DNA of 20,022 bases. It comes from Plakobranchus ocellatus. Taxonomy: Eukaryota > Mollusca > Gastropoda > Plakobranchidae. Positions 1 to 8,867 of the stretch are shown here, piece by piece. The first letter of the stretch is position 1, and the number at the start of each line of letters is the position of its first letter. A model generated the notes under the pieces. That model had not been told where the DNA came from. It worked only from the letters and a program-made list of their open reading frames with translations, and ran no database searches. The position numbers and the translations under genes are program-made. The DNA lies in the NCBI GenBank assembly GCA_019648995.1, contig BLXT01002595.1, positions 269,064 to 289,085 of the forward strand. The letters run 5' to 3'.

Positions 1-16
1 ATGGAATATTACACTG
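1..16 (+). CDS. CCNE: Possible end of the preceding cyclin E exon
   Basis: The window opens with 16 bases followed by a strong donor (G|GTGAGA at 17). The next exon begins with one base that completes a codon, so the upstream exon must end two bases into a codon. Reading these bases in that phase gives GILH followed by a split Cys codon and then WAESNDVW. Vertebrate cyclin E has a short hydrophobic stretch ending in SW at this place, so the fit is reasonable. Only four full codons are visible and there is no independent evidence that they are exonic. Confidence 0.45.
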
Positions 17-350
17 GTGAGAAAAAAAAAACACACATAGGGGGAGCGGTAACTACTCTTCACATGCAATCAATAAATGAATCAGTCTAACAGCATTATA
101 TCCTTTATATTTCATATTAGAATATTGATTTTACTATTTTTGCCAGTTAAAATGATTTACTTAATTACTCTTGTCTAAATGGAGAATTGCATATAATGTA
201 CATATTTGTGCATATGAATGCTTTTCATGAATATGTGTGTAAAGTGCATAAGCAGCTTGAAGAAAAAAATTGTTTAAAATTTAATGCTGACTAATATAAC
301 TTTATACTATTGAAATCTTGTAAAGTGTGCATTGTCTGTCTTGTTCACAG
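17..350 (+). other. Intron before the first complete exon
   Basis: AT-rich sequence between the possible donor at 17 and the acceptor at 350, with a short A run at 22-31. Its start depends on the 1-16 exon being real; otherwise this is the 3' part of a longer intron. No feature recognised. Confidence 0.5.
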
Positions 351-486
351 CTGGGCTGAGTCTAACGATGTCTGGCAAAACATGCTCAAGAAAGAGCAGA
401 CCTTCCAGCGGGATCCTGGCATGTTCAAGAACCATCCTGAACTTCAGCCGAGGATGCGCTCTATTTTATTGGACTGGCTTTCAGAG
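351..486 (+). CDS. CCNE: Cyclin E exon: start of cyclin box 1, MRSIL helix
   Basis: Acceptor TTCACAG|C at 350/351 and donor GAG|GTATGC at 486/487. The first base completes a codon from the previous exon, then 45 full codons follow (352-486). The peptide opens WAESNDVW, which aligns with the conserved Trp-containing N-terminal helix of cyclin E, and closes with [12 protein letters not shown]. In this family the M-R-x-x-L and following W form the hydrophobic patch that binds RxL motifs in p27 and pRb; the residues are all present, with Ser in place of the Ala of the classical MRAIL. Confidence 0.95.
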
Positions 487-3400
487 GTATGCAAGTGTGT
501 GTCATCAGCAAAACTGCAACAGTTCTGCTGACAATGACCACTGATTCCAGTAGTCAACAACTGACATGGGACAAAATTTCTGAAGCACTGCAACATTATG
601 GAAAATATGAAATCATGCTTTGAGAGGAATCAGTCAGTTAGGAATTTTGTGTCAAATGATGGTCTTGGCACTTTTATTTGAGGAGTCATGTGTATTTTTT
701 TGAAATGTTGGTTGGTGTAATTATTTTTGGTGCTAACCTTTTCCAGTGTAATCACTAGTTTAGAAATGGACAACTAACATAAGGTTGAAAATATTTGCTT
801 GTAGCAAAGACAGACGATACATTTTGTATAGATTTTTAAAAAAAAACATTGTAAAAACTGATTCACTAGAGAAGTGTATATTCTCTTGTTTGGATGTTAA
901 AAATAATGTTTTAGGATTCTTGCAAGTGTCGTGTGGGGGGCTTTTAATTTTAAAAATCCCAATTCTAGTCTTATAGTTAGTAAAGCTGAATACGGTATAA
1001 AGTTATGTCATTACTTTGATATTACTTCATGGGAGTTTTCAAGAAAAGACCGATTTGTTTGTAATTATTCATTTATTTATTTTTTTGCAACCGAAGGGAC
1101 ATTAACAGTGATGATGGTGTACAGACATAAAGTGCGATTTCTTACTTTAGCATCCGTTTTTTTGTTTTTTTTTTTTTTTTGTCATGGTAAATCCAGTTTG
1201 CAAATTGATCTTTTCTAATTGTTGTAAACTTGTTTGGGTTTTAAGGCTTCTACATTTACTCAAAGGAGGCTTCATTGTGAAACATTTAGTGTTTCATTGT
1301 TTTCATCCTCCTGTCTTGTATTCATTTAATTAAGCCATTCGTTGATTTTTATATCTATTTATATGTATCAACCACCTGAGAATTTTCATAGGCTTGATAG
1401 TGCATTGCTCAGCATATTCTCATAACTTAAATTATTTCTCTTTGTTAGATGCGTACTTCTACCTTTCTGTCTGTAAAAATGATTTTTTTGTCCATGCCAA
1501 TGGTCTGACTGATGAAACTCAATTCTTCCAACAGGTGTGTGAAGTGTACAGGTTACACAAAGAGACCTTCATGTTGGCTGTGGACTTCATCGACCGCTAT
1601 CTCAGTGTAACAACAAACGTCCCCAAAACACAATTACAGCTGCTGGGAATCTCATCTCTCTTTGTGGCTGCCAAGTTAGAGGTGAGGGTTTTGTTTGCCT
1701 TGTGCAAAGAAAGATGCAGATTTTCCTTGGCTGTATTTTTCAGAGATGCCACATTTCCCAAAGTTTATGGTATTCTGGAAATCAGAAAAGGCTGGCATTT
1801 TTTTTTCCCAGAAGGCTGTTGTCTGTGTTGGCACATTGGTTTTGTTTTTGTTGTTCATGGTGACTGACTAATTACAATCGATCATGAGTCCTCGTTTTAC
1901 GTTCAGGAAATTTTTGTCAGGTTCATGTGGCGTCTCTGATTTTTAAATAACCATTTCAATAAAAAAAAAAAACCCACACAAAACAAGGGGTCCATGTCTG
2001 TAGGCAAAGCTAAAGTTACAAGGTCTTTTTTTTTTTCCTCTCTCCCTAAAATCTACATGTGATAGCAAAAATCATAAAAAGTGAGGCTCAAGATTTTCGC
2101 ATTAAGATTAGTCTGTCATAACTTTGTCATCCCTGTGCTCTTTTTTTAAAAGGATTTTTTTGGATGATGATTCCATCCTTACTTGTTCAAATTTAATAAA
2201 CAATCCTAGTTCCTTTCTGCTTTCAAAATGTTTGATGTTTGATTCTGTATATTTTTATGTTGCAACTATTCCTTGTCTCTTGTTCCACCAGGAAATTTAT
2301 CCTCCCAAACTGAGTGAGTTTGCCTATGTGACAGACTCGGCTTGTACAGAACAAGAAATTATCAAGCAAGAGATGATCATTGTGAAGGTAAGAAGACTTT
2401 TTTGGTCCCTGCAGTTGTAATATATATTTTTTCTTTATTTTGGTGGTTGTATTCCTCTGCTCCATTAATAATCCTATTTATGAAGAAATTTTATCCTAAG
2501 TATTGCTACAGAAAGTTACAATATGCTTTGGCCAGTTTTTGAGTCAAAAATTGGTTTAGTGATCCCATCTTACAAATTTGTAGCGAGAGCCTCAAAGTTT
2601 CCTTCTTTTTTTTGTGTGTGTGTGTGTGTGTGAGCTGCAATGATTTTGTATTGGCAGTATTTAGAAATTCTGTTAGGCTTCTCTTATTGTGAGTTTGATA
2701 TGTCCAATTTGAATTTTTATCTCTTCTTTCAATTCAGGCACTGAAGTGGGACCTGACCCCGATGACAACCAATGCATGGTTAAGTGTCTACCTCCAGGTG
2801 GCCAACATTGACCACATTCATGATCCAGCCCTTGGCTTTGTATTTCCACAATTCTCTACACATGCCTTTATACAAATATCAAGGGTAAGGAGAGATGTTT
2901 TAAACACTTTTTTTTTTAAGGTCTTCTTTAATTGAAATAGCATCCCCCCATTCTGTGTATTGAATGTGACTTGCAGGAAACTGAATTTCTTGAGACTGGT
3001 CTTTATGAGATGGATGTCAAATACTAAACTTCAAGAAAAGTAAAAAGTTTTTCTTCTTTTTTACTGCTCTCTATAAAAATTATTAAAAATTCCCATATTT
3101 TGGCTCACAATCAACATAGTTCTATCCAGTTTTCATCATCACCAGCATCACAGAACTTGGTTTCAGGCTGATTGGATCAGTAAAAAATGTGCAACTTCTG
3201 CATTATTCAGACTGGTCTTGATACAAGGTGATATGTAAACAAGGTTAATCTTAGAGCTTACAAAAGAAAATGATATATTGAAGAGGATTTTTCTTTGTAT
3301 TTTAACATTGAAATTTAATCCATTCTATCCTCCCCAACAATATGCACATTATGTTCCAATGTTCTTGTTTTACTTCACTTCAGCTGTGTGACTTGTCTGT

Positions 3401-6400
3401 GATGGATGCTGGCTCCCTCCAGTTTCGCTACAGTGTTCTGGCTGCCTCAGCTCTCTACCACCACACAAACCAGCATGTTGTTAAGGAAGTCTCAGGTTAG
3501 TCATGATTATAAAGCTTTCCAGCGGATGCAAGGAAGAAATGTTTGGTTGAGGAAGTGTAGAGCTAGCTGCCAACCTCTGTGGATTTCCGTATTTCTTTAC
3601 AGAAATTTATTAAAAAAATATGGAAGCATGGAAGGCTTTATTTGTTCATTTTTTATTTTGGCTTTTTTTCAAAAAATCTGTTTGGCTCTTTATTAAAAAT
3701 AAATTTCCACACTTTGGACGCCAATCTTCTATGTGTGGATTAAAGAGTCAGTTTTGGTGTGTAATGATATATCAATATATCTATCTGATAAATTAATAAA
3801 AAATAATGACTTTCTTAAGTTGTTTGATATTTATAGAAATAGGATTAATTCTTTCACCTGTTTTTTCTTTTTTAGGAAAGGGGGGGGGGTAGATCTAGCC
3901 TAAATTAAGCCTATGTTATCTCAAAGTGCTGGAACATCAAACTCAAAGTTAAATAATGGCCTGAACTTTGATCTACCATATGGATTTTCTACTGCAATTG
4001 TGGGTTTCCCAATTTTCTTCAACTTCATTATTCTTTGCTATGAAGCCTCACAAGAAAAAAAGAAGTCTTATAACAGATATATTTAAAGGAATACTCAGTG
4101 AAGAACATCCTTATTGTCACTTACAATGGGTTACATTGGGCCAAAAAGTGGAAAACAGTTTTTAGAATTACCTGACTTATTAATTGATGCACAAATATCT
4201 GAATCTAGTCTAGATCTAGATTACTTGGGATGTACTTGGATGGCTTTCTTGAGCTAAATCAAAAAGAAAATGCAAAAATTGTGAGTCCTTTTTTATCCTG
4301 TGCATTAGTCTCAAGCTTGATAACATCTAGATCTAGATCTCTAGTCTTGGTTTTCAATATAAACATAAAACATAAATTTTCAGGCTTTTTGATTTCGATC
4401 TAGATCTACCTCTGTTTAATTCAAGACAAATGTGCAGTATTAATCCACTAGATCTAGCAAAATTTCAGGCCAGTGATACTTCTCTGATTTTTTTTTTTAA
4501 GCCTATGATTAAAAATCTAGGGCCTATAGGTGTAGGCCTATGCCCACTCCAATGCAAGTTCATATCTTCACAAATTAATATTTCTAAAAAAAGGTTTATT
4601 GCAAATCGGTATATATATGTTCATAAAACATTGATAGGTCTTAACTCACCGGGCCCTGGTCATTTCAAGGCCCGCGGGTGCTTCAAAACTGGCCGTTTCA
4701 GATAATCTAGTTTTTAAAAAATTCTTGTGCTTTACTAAATTGTAGTAGAAACTCCATTTTTACTGTGCATATTTTGGTATTTCAGAGCTTTACAGATGTG
4801 TTAATTTTATTTCTTTTAGTGTTGTGGTTGATTTTTTACGATTTTTCAAAAATACCATGCATTTCCCATTTTCGGAAAGCGTTCCCAGACAGCAGAGACC
4901 CATAAAAAGCAGATCTACAAAATCTATAACCAGAGAAAAATATTACATTTGGAAACAAATTTTGTCACCAAAAATTAAAAATCATTTTATTGAAACTGGT
5001 TCTTTAGTCTAAATCTAAATCTATCTCACTCCGAATCATGAAGTCTTTAATTTGACTGTTCACCTTCATGGGTCATTGACGACTGAGCAGAGTAGATCTA
5101 GAATTACAGAAACCCAATATGACGATCTATTGCATTATTATCGTAACTAGACCAAGATTTTTCACTCGAAATTCAAATGTACATTCTAGAAAGAAATTTC
5201 AACCTCGGTCGCCTCCTAGAATCTCTAGATCTAGTCTAGATTCTAAATCTAGATCTAGAGTTCAAGATCAGTTGGGCACTTAGGTTTGGGGACAAGATTT
5301 TATGTTGAACAAAACTAATATTCTCAAAACGATTAGGAATGGAAATAATTTTCATTTTCATCATCTGATTCCAGCTCATATGGCTCAACATCACTCTCTT
5401 CAGCAAACTCAGTATCAATTATATTTCGCCGTTATTCTGCTATTGTTTTGGTTGGAAATGAGTTCCGAATGACAGATCGACCGGTTCAGAGGTATCCGTC
5501 TTCAATGCTGTATTTTGAATACTAAAAATAGGAGAAACGGGGCAAATCGGGTATCACCGTAAAGCTCGGAAACTCACTAAAACTACAGAGAAAACCGGAA
5601 GTTTCTAAAACGTTGTTAACGTACTTTAAAAAATTCGCAAAGCCATGCCGAACATACTCGACATCAGGGCCCGGGCACTATAAATAGCATATCGATACCG
5701 TTCGACACCAGGGCCCGGGCACTATAAATAGCATATCGATACCGTTCGACACCAGGGCCTGGTGAGCTAATCTTGGCCTTTTTTTTTTTAAATATTGATC
5801 CTCATCGGCAATCCAAGAGCTAGTGGTATTGTCTATAGGGGAGAGCACATCACTTGGAAGAAAATACATTGTATTTATATATCATGTGGGCTCCTATTAA
5901 AACATTTTAGATTTTTATATTTTAAACATTAAGTCAGCATTGATTGTAAAGAGATCTAAAGTTAATTTTTAAGCCTTCCTCCTGATAAAACCCAATTAGT
6001 GGTTTCAAAAAGACAAAACCTTGGCCTATAAAATGCTTATAATTGTTCAACTAGTCTCTGCTTAAATTAGATAAGGCCTATTATTCGATCCAACCAGAGG
6101 TTTTGTATTTAATCTTTTGTTTCTAAAGAACAAACTGCTTTTAAAATGGTTTTAAAAAACCTTTATATCTGGCTCCTAATTTTTTATGAATTGATGGTTT
6201 TTTTCGGTAGTTTTTGATGTTTTATAAACAGGTTTAAAGGTCTCTTCAGTTGCATATGAAAACTTGTCAAGAAATGATTAATTTAAAGGACATTGTTTAC
6301 ATAAAAAATCAGCCTGTTACCGATTCATTTCGTTGACAGTTGGAGGTAGATGGATGTGAAAAAAAATGTAAAAGTTTCAATTTTTAATCTTTCTGTTTCT

Positions 6401-8060
6401 TGATTGAAATTTTTATGGATATCACTGAAATGGCTTTTAAAGTACTGAAATGAGAATAGAAAATTACTGGAGCTGATATTTTCAGGTTTGCAGCTCTGGT
6501 AGTGTTCATAGATATGAAGTTTGCATTGGTATACTTATTCTTTTTGAGACATGATGCTCTTGGGATAAAAATGTCAAGGATGTGGCATTCAGATTCTTTA
6601 CTTACTGGTCACTAAAAACTAGTCATTTCTTTTTTCTTTCCATTGATAGCTTCATATGGGTCACACACTTATTTTTTTTTTTTATTATTAATTAGTTTTA
6701 GCTATTTTTTATTTTTAGATCTAACCTTAAATGTTTAAGTTGGACAGCCATTGGTTTTAGTACACCAATATGCTTCTGTGGGAAAAGTTTAGTTGGTTCA
6801 GTATTTATTGAAACATTTTTTTTTTTTCAATCCTCTTCATCTACTTGACATGTCTCAAGGATTATCGAATTCCTGTTTTGACTTAGTGCATCTACAGATC
6901 TGAATAGTAATGACCTGTATCTATTCTCTGGTGTTGTTCAAACTTTATTAAATCTGTGCTTCTTTTATCTCATCTACAGGTCTGAACTGGGCTGACTTGT
7001 ACCCGTGTGTCAGGTGGATGGCTCCATTTGCCAAAGCTATCCTGGAAGTGGGCCAGTCTCCCATGAAATTCTTCCCGCAGATCAGCAATGAGGATGCTCA
7101 CAACATTCAGACACACAATGTAGATATGGCACTCCTTGTGAGTAAACTGTAGACGTCAAAGTCCTTTCAAGACACTGTTACTAGACTTGAGTAGATATGT
7201 AGCCCTTTAAATCTTTGGGTTTTTTTGTGGTTTGCTCCAAATTTTAGCTTTTCATATTTTTATATATGCAGTAGTAATTTACAAAATAACCTGAGTTTAA
7301 GTTGTTCTTTGTCAATTCATGGCATTTTATATGTAATGTGTTTTAAACTACAGGATGAATTTAGTTTTCCTCTATCTTTACAGTTTTCCCATTATGTATT
7401 ATTGATTTGCTGTTTCATCCAGTAGTTTTGTGCATGTTTCGCAAAATGATTCAACATCTTTCAGTTGCCAAGAAGAATGGTTTTTATCCAATTTAGTACT
7501 ATCCTTGTGGAGAATATTGAGCTCCTGTTTACAAGAAGGTGTGCGAATGAGGGTCAACAAACTTGCTCTGAAATCTACATCCTTTTAAGATCCCATAGAA
7601 AATAGATAGGGCTGGGGAGGGGAGCGGGGGGACATGAAAGCCTCTGTCACCATATATAGCCTGGTTGTTTGCATAATCTTGCTTACAGTGATTGACAAAT
7701 GGTTTTGTATTTGGTCCTCAGGATCGTGCCCTGACACATCAAGCCCTGATGGAAGAGAGAGAATGTCTGACAACATCATCTCCATTGGATCTCACCTCTC
7801 AACTTGTGTGCCTGTTGGAGCCTCCGGGTTCCTCATCGCAGAGCACTGACAGAGGGTATGGCTCTGGGTCCGAGCTCTCTCAAGAGCAGAATATATTTAC
7901 TGCTGTGACCACAAGGGATGAGGATGATGTTGTCATGGAGACCACTGGCACCTGTGCCACCACTACTATTTCAGCGTTGCCAGTCACTGGTGCACACTGT
8001 GTAGAGGACAGCAGTGTAGAAGCTGTGGGTGTCAGTGAGCAGCAGCATGTACGGAGCTAG
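351..8060 (+). CDS. CCNE: Cyclin E, seven coding exons, 5' end missing
   Basis: G1/S cyclin that activates Cdk2 in the nucleus to start DNA replication and centrosome duplication. Joining 351-486, 1535-1681, 2292-2387, 2738-2884, 3384-3495, 6980-7137 and 7722-8060 gives one open frame of 377 codons plus TAG; every intron is GT-AG and phases match. Numbering from Trp at 352: MRSILLDWL (residues 35-43) is the hydrophobic-patch helix that docks RxL substrates; Lys92 and Glu121 are spaced exactly like the cyclin-box Lys-Glu pair of cyclin A; KLEEIYPPKL (92-101) and FAYVTD (104-109) are cyclin E-type; HNIQTH lies just before the tail. The first cyclin box falls in exons 1-4, the second in exons 4-6, and a Ser/Thr/acid-rich tail of about 110 residues follows. 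Human cyclin E1 is 410 residues, so roughly 100 N-terminal residues lie upstream of the window. Cyclin A, B and D are less likely, because the NIQTH and EEIYPPKL blocks are E-specific in combination. Confidence 0.96.
487..1534 (+). other. Cyclin E intron, 1048 bp
   Basis: GTATGC donor and CAACAG acceptor. T-rich sequence with a long T tract near 1157-1180. No repeat family or nested gene recognised; open frames in it are short and have no family resemblance. Confidence 0.9.
1535..1681 (+). CDS. CCNE: Cyclin E exon: core of cyclin box 1
   Basis: Acceptor CCAACAG|G and donor GAG|GTGAGG; 49 codons in phase 0 at both ends. The peptide begins [12 protein letters not shown] and ends SLFVAAKLE. It contains the DFIDRYL helix and the invariant Lys (residue 92 from the Trp at 352) that contacts the kinase side in the cyclin-box Lys-Glu pair. 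The frame stays open upstream into the intron as far as 1394, but the protein similarity stops exactly at the splice acceptor, so the exon is taken from 1535. Confidence 0.96.
1682..2291 (+). other. Cyclin E intron, 610 bp
   Basis: GTGAGG donor and CCACCAG acceptor. Contains an A run with an AATAAA hexamer at 1958 and a T run near 2025-2037; nothing else recognised. Confidence 0.9.
2292..2387 (+). CDS. CCNE: Cyclin E exon: EIYPPKL-FAYVTD block
   Basis: Acceptor TTCCACCAG|G and donor AAG|GTAAGA; 32 codons, phase 0 at both ends. It joins the previous exon inside the KLE|EIYPPKL motif. The visible [15 protein letters not shown] segment is characteristic of cyclin E, and the Glu in KQEM (residue 121) is the partner of Lys92 in the cyclin-box pair, at the same 29-residue spacing as Lys266 and Glu295 of human cyclin A. 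Confidence 0.96.
2388..2737 (+). other. Cyclin E intron with GT microsatellite
   Basis: GTAAGA donor, ATTCAG acceptor, 350 bp. A (GT)n microsatellite of about 19 bases lies at 2614-2632, preceded by a T run. No other feature. Confidence 0.9.
2738..2884 (+). CDS. CCNE: Cyclin E exon: end of box 1 and centrosome-signal region
   Basis: Acceptor TTCAATTCAG|G and donor AGG|GTAAGG; 49 codons, phase 0 at both ends. ALKWDLTP is the conserved link between the two cyclin folds. The following [12 protein letters not shown] occupies the place of the vertebrate centrosomal localization sequence, whose key residues are Ser, Trp, Asn and Gln; Trp and Gln are kept here while Ser is Ala and Asn is Ser. The exon ends in FIQISR at the start of the second cyclin fold. 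The [11 protein letters not shown] stretch is less like vertebrate sequence. Confidence 0.95.
2885..3383 (+). other. Cyclin E intron, 499 bp
   Basis: GTAAGG donor and ACTTCAG acceptor after a pyrimidine-rich stretch. Nothing recognised inside. Confidence 0.9.
3384..3495 (+). CDS. CCNE: Cyclin E exon: second cyclin fold, first part
   Basis: Acceptor CACTTCAG|C, donor TCAG|GTTAGT; 37 codons plus one base of a Gly codon completed in the next exon. [27 protein letters not shown] matches the family pattern [22 protein letters not shown], that is, helices 1-3 of the C-terminal cyclin fold. Confidence 0.95.
3885..5265. repeat. Island of dispersed AGATCTAG / TCTAGA motifs
   Basis: Short runs built from the overlapping self-complementary words AGATCT and TCTAGA occur near 3892, 4205-4222, 4326-4343, 4398-4408, 4449, 5094-5102 and 5222-5262, with weaker related forms at 4516, 4705, 4911 and 5008-5025. 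They are almost absent from the rest of the window. The motif is palindromic, so orientation is undefined. It is a dispersed rather than continuous satellite, and it straddles the left end of the transposon-like element, so the two may be unrelated. Confidence 0.7.
5336..5431 (-). pseudogene. Short acidic reading frame inside the transposon-like element
   Basis: A stop-to-stop minus-strand frame of 32 codons contains 12 acidic residues, including [17 protein letters not shown]. Acidic Ser/Asp/Glu-rich N-terminal regions are common in piggyBac-type transposases, and the orientation would place this near the N-terminus if the gene ran inward from the right end. It is too short for a firm call and has stops on both sides. 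Confidence 0.25.
5659..5762 (+). repeat. 44-bp tandem repeat, two full copies plus a partial
   Basis: Copies begin at 5659, 5703 and 5747 (the last truncated after 16 bases). Copies 1 and 2 are identical except at one base (CGACAT versus CGACAC). Each unit carries the GC-rich palindromic core GGGCCCGGGC followed by CACTATAAATAG, and the CCAGGGCC part repeats the inverted-end motif of the surrounding element, as expected for subterminal repeats. The near identity means the duplication is recent or homogenised. Confidence 0.9.
6980..7137 (+). CDS. CCNE: Cyclin E exon: second cyclin fold end and HNIQTH motif
   Basis: Acceptor CATCTACAG|G, donor CTT|GTGAGT; two bases complete the split Gly codon, then 52 codons end in phase 0. 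[20 protein letters not shown] corresponds to the conserved CV-WM-PF helix, and [17 protein letters not shown] contains the HNIQTH motif diagnostic of cyclin E. It is separated from the previous exon by the longest intron of the gene (3.5 kb). Confidence 0.96.
7138..7721 (+). other. Last cyclin E intron, with a G-run cluster
   Basis: GTGAGT donor, CCTCAG acceptor, 584 bp. Apart from the four-G-run tract at 7609-7631 (separate entry) it is AT-rich and featureless. Reading frames run into the last exon from inside this intron but lose the cyclin similarity at 7722. Confidence 0.9.
7609..7631 (+). other. G-quadruplex-capable G-run cluster in the last intron
   Basis: Four G runs (GGG, GGGG, GGGG, GGGGGG) separated by loops of 2, 1 and 3 bases lie about 90 bases upstream of the last exon, on the transcribed-RNA sense strand. 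The pattern satisfies the usual G-quadruplex rule; G runs near a 3' splice site can also bind hnRNP H/F-type splicing factors. Confidence 0.6.
7722..8060 (+). CDS. CCNE: Cyclin E last coding exon: divergent tail with altered degron
   Basis: Acceptor GGTCCTCAG|G; 112 codons then TAG at 8058-8060. The junction rebuilds ALL|DRAL, matching the conserved LLDKA of vertebrate cyclin E, which confirms the frame. The tail is low-complexity, rich in Ser, Thr, Asp and Glu (PEST-like). At tail residues 31-37 it reads LLEPPGS, the position and context of the Fbw7 phosphodegron LLTPPxS, but with Glu instead of the phosphorylated Thr. There is no Thr-Pro dipeptide anywhere in this exon and only one Ser-Pro. 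The last ~50 residues have no recognisable motif. Shadow frames over the same bases are not genes. Confidence 0.93.
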   Translation, partial: DRALTHQALMEERECLTTSSPLDLTSQLVCLLEPPGSSSQSTDRGYGSGSELSQEQNIFTAVTTRDEDDVVMETTGTCATTTISALPVTGAHCVEDSSVEAVGVSEQQHVRS

Positions 8061-8202
8061 TGATAGGAGCCCTGTGTGTGTGTGTATATATATGAAGTTA
8101 ATAATAGGTGCCCTTTGTGTGTGAGAGGATGTGCATATATCCCAGGTGTGAATGAGTGTGAGGGCACACATAATTTTGCATAATGGTGTGTCAAAGTCAT
8201 AG

Positions 8203-8391
8203 GTGTTTGCAGTTATTCCTTATAGAGAGAGACACACACATCCATTAGGGATGTGGAACATGTTTGCGATAATCTCTGTACAAGAATACAGTGAATATGG
8301 TTGTAATAATTCCTTAACAAGGATAGGTCAGAGAGATGTGAATGTGTTTGGAATAATCCCTAGACAGGGCCCCTCAGAGGGATGTGAATGA
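8203..8391 (+). repeat. Imperfect four-copy repeat early in the 3' UTR
   Basis: Related segments built around GTTTG...ATAATCCCT begin near 8203, 8260, 8298 and 8344, spaced 57, 38 and 46 bases, and several are followed by GGGATGTGAA or similar. The copies are diverged and unequal in length. The open frame that runs through them is a by-product of the repetition, not a gene. Confidence 0.4.
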
Positions 8392-8867
8392 CAGCTGTAT
8401 GATTGTTGTATTCAAGCTGGTGCCAACATTATCTAAGTTTCCCTAAAGTACCTCAAGCATAATGACCTTTATTTGATGTTACATTTTTCATAGGCTTCTT
8501 TTAATTGTAACATGCAGTCAGTTTCCAATGTCAAATTTATGTTGGTATTGCAGAAACTTCAGTGCACAGGACTTTATCTTTATAAACTTAAGGCAACTGC
8601 CTTTTTGATTTGGACAATTTTGTCATTCTTGCATTTATGAGCTGTATGTTGCTTTTTATTCACTAGGAGGATAGAAGTCTCTAGGTGTTTATTATGGTGT
8701 TTAACTAACATGATAATAGTGCATATAGTGATGTTTGGATAAATGTTGTCACCCGCCCTTTTATAGCAGACTGTTGAGGTTGAGGTTTAAAAAATAGTTT
8801 TTATTTGTTATTGCTGAAGCTTCGAAAATTATTTGTCGTATCTCAAATGGTGTCAAATGCACAGACA

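Larger units (their letters stand above)
4641..5770. mobile_element. Decayed DNA transposon with inverted ends, possibly piggyBac-like
   Basis: The 20 bases at 4641-4660 match the reverse complement of 5751-5770 at 18 positions; the shared core is CTCACC-R-GGCCCTGGT. The outermost four bases are TTAA on the left and CTAA on the right, which would be one transition from the TTAA target duplication of piggyBac-type elements. The ends are GC-rich in an AT-rich intron. The 1130-bp interior holds 44-bp subterminal repeats next to the right end and a short acidic reading frame on the minus strand, but no transposase catalytic region. It is therefore at best a non-autonomous or deleted relic. The inverted repeat is seen directly; the family is an inference. 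Confidence 0.5.
3496..6979 (+). other. Largest cyclin E intron, 3484 bp, with repeat island
   Basis: GTTAGT donor and CTACAG acceptor. The 5' 0.4 kb is plain AT-rich sequence. From about 3880 to 5270 there is an island of AGATCTAG-type motifs, and 4641-5770 looks like a decayed DNA transposon (separate entries). From about 5780 to 6979 the sequence is again plain, T-rich and without recognisable features. The extra length of this intron relative to its neighbours is largely explained by the island and the element. Confidence 0.88.

Noticed and set aside
1394-1867. 157-codon frame containing the cyclin box exon
   Set aside because: Only 1535-1681 resembles cyclin E; the flanks are intron sequence, with a clear acceptor and donor at the edges of the similarity.
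1958-1963. AATAAA in an early intron, possible premature poly(A) site
   Set aside because: It sits in an A-rich simple stretch with no GT-rich element close behind, and the coding exons clearly continue downstream.
8203-8391. 62-codon frame in the 3' UTR with internally similar segments
   Set aside because: The similarity reflects imperfect DNA repeats with spacings that do not all preserve frame, so it is unlikely to be translated as a protein.
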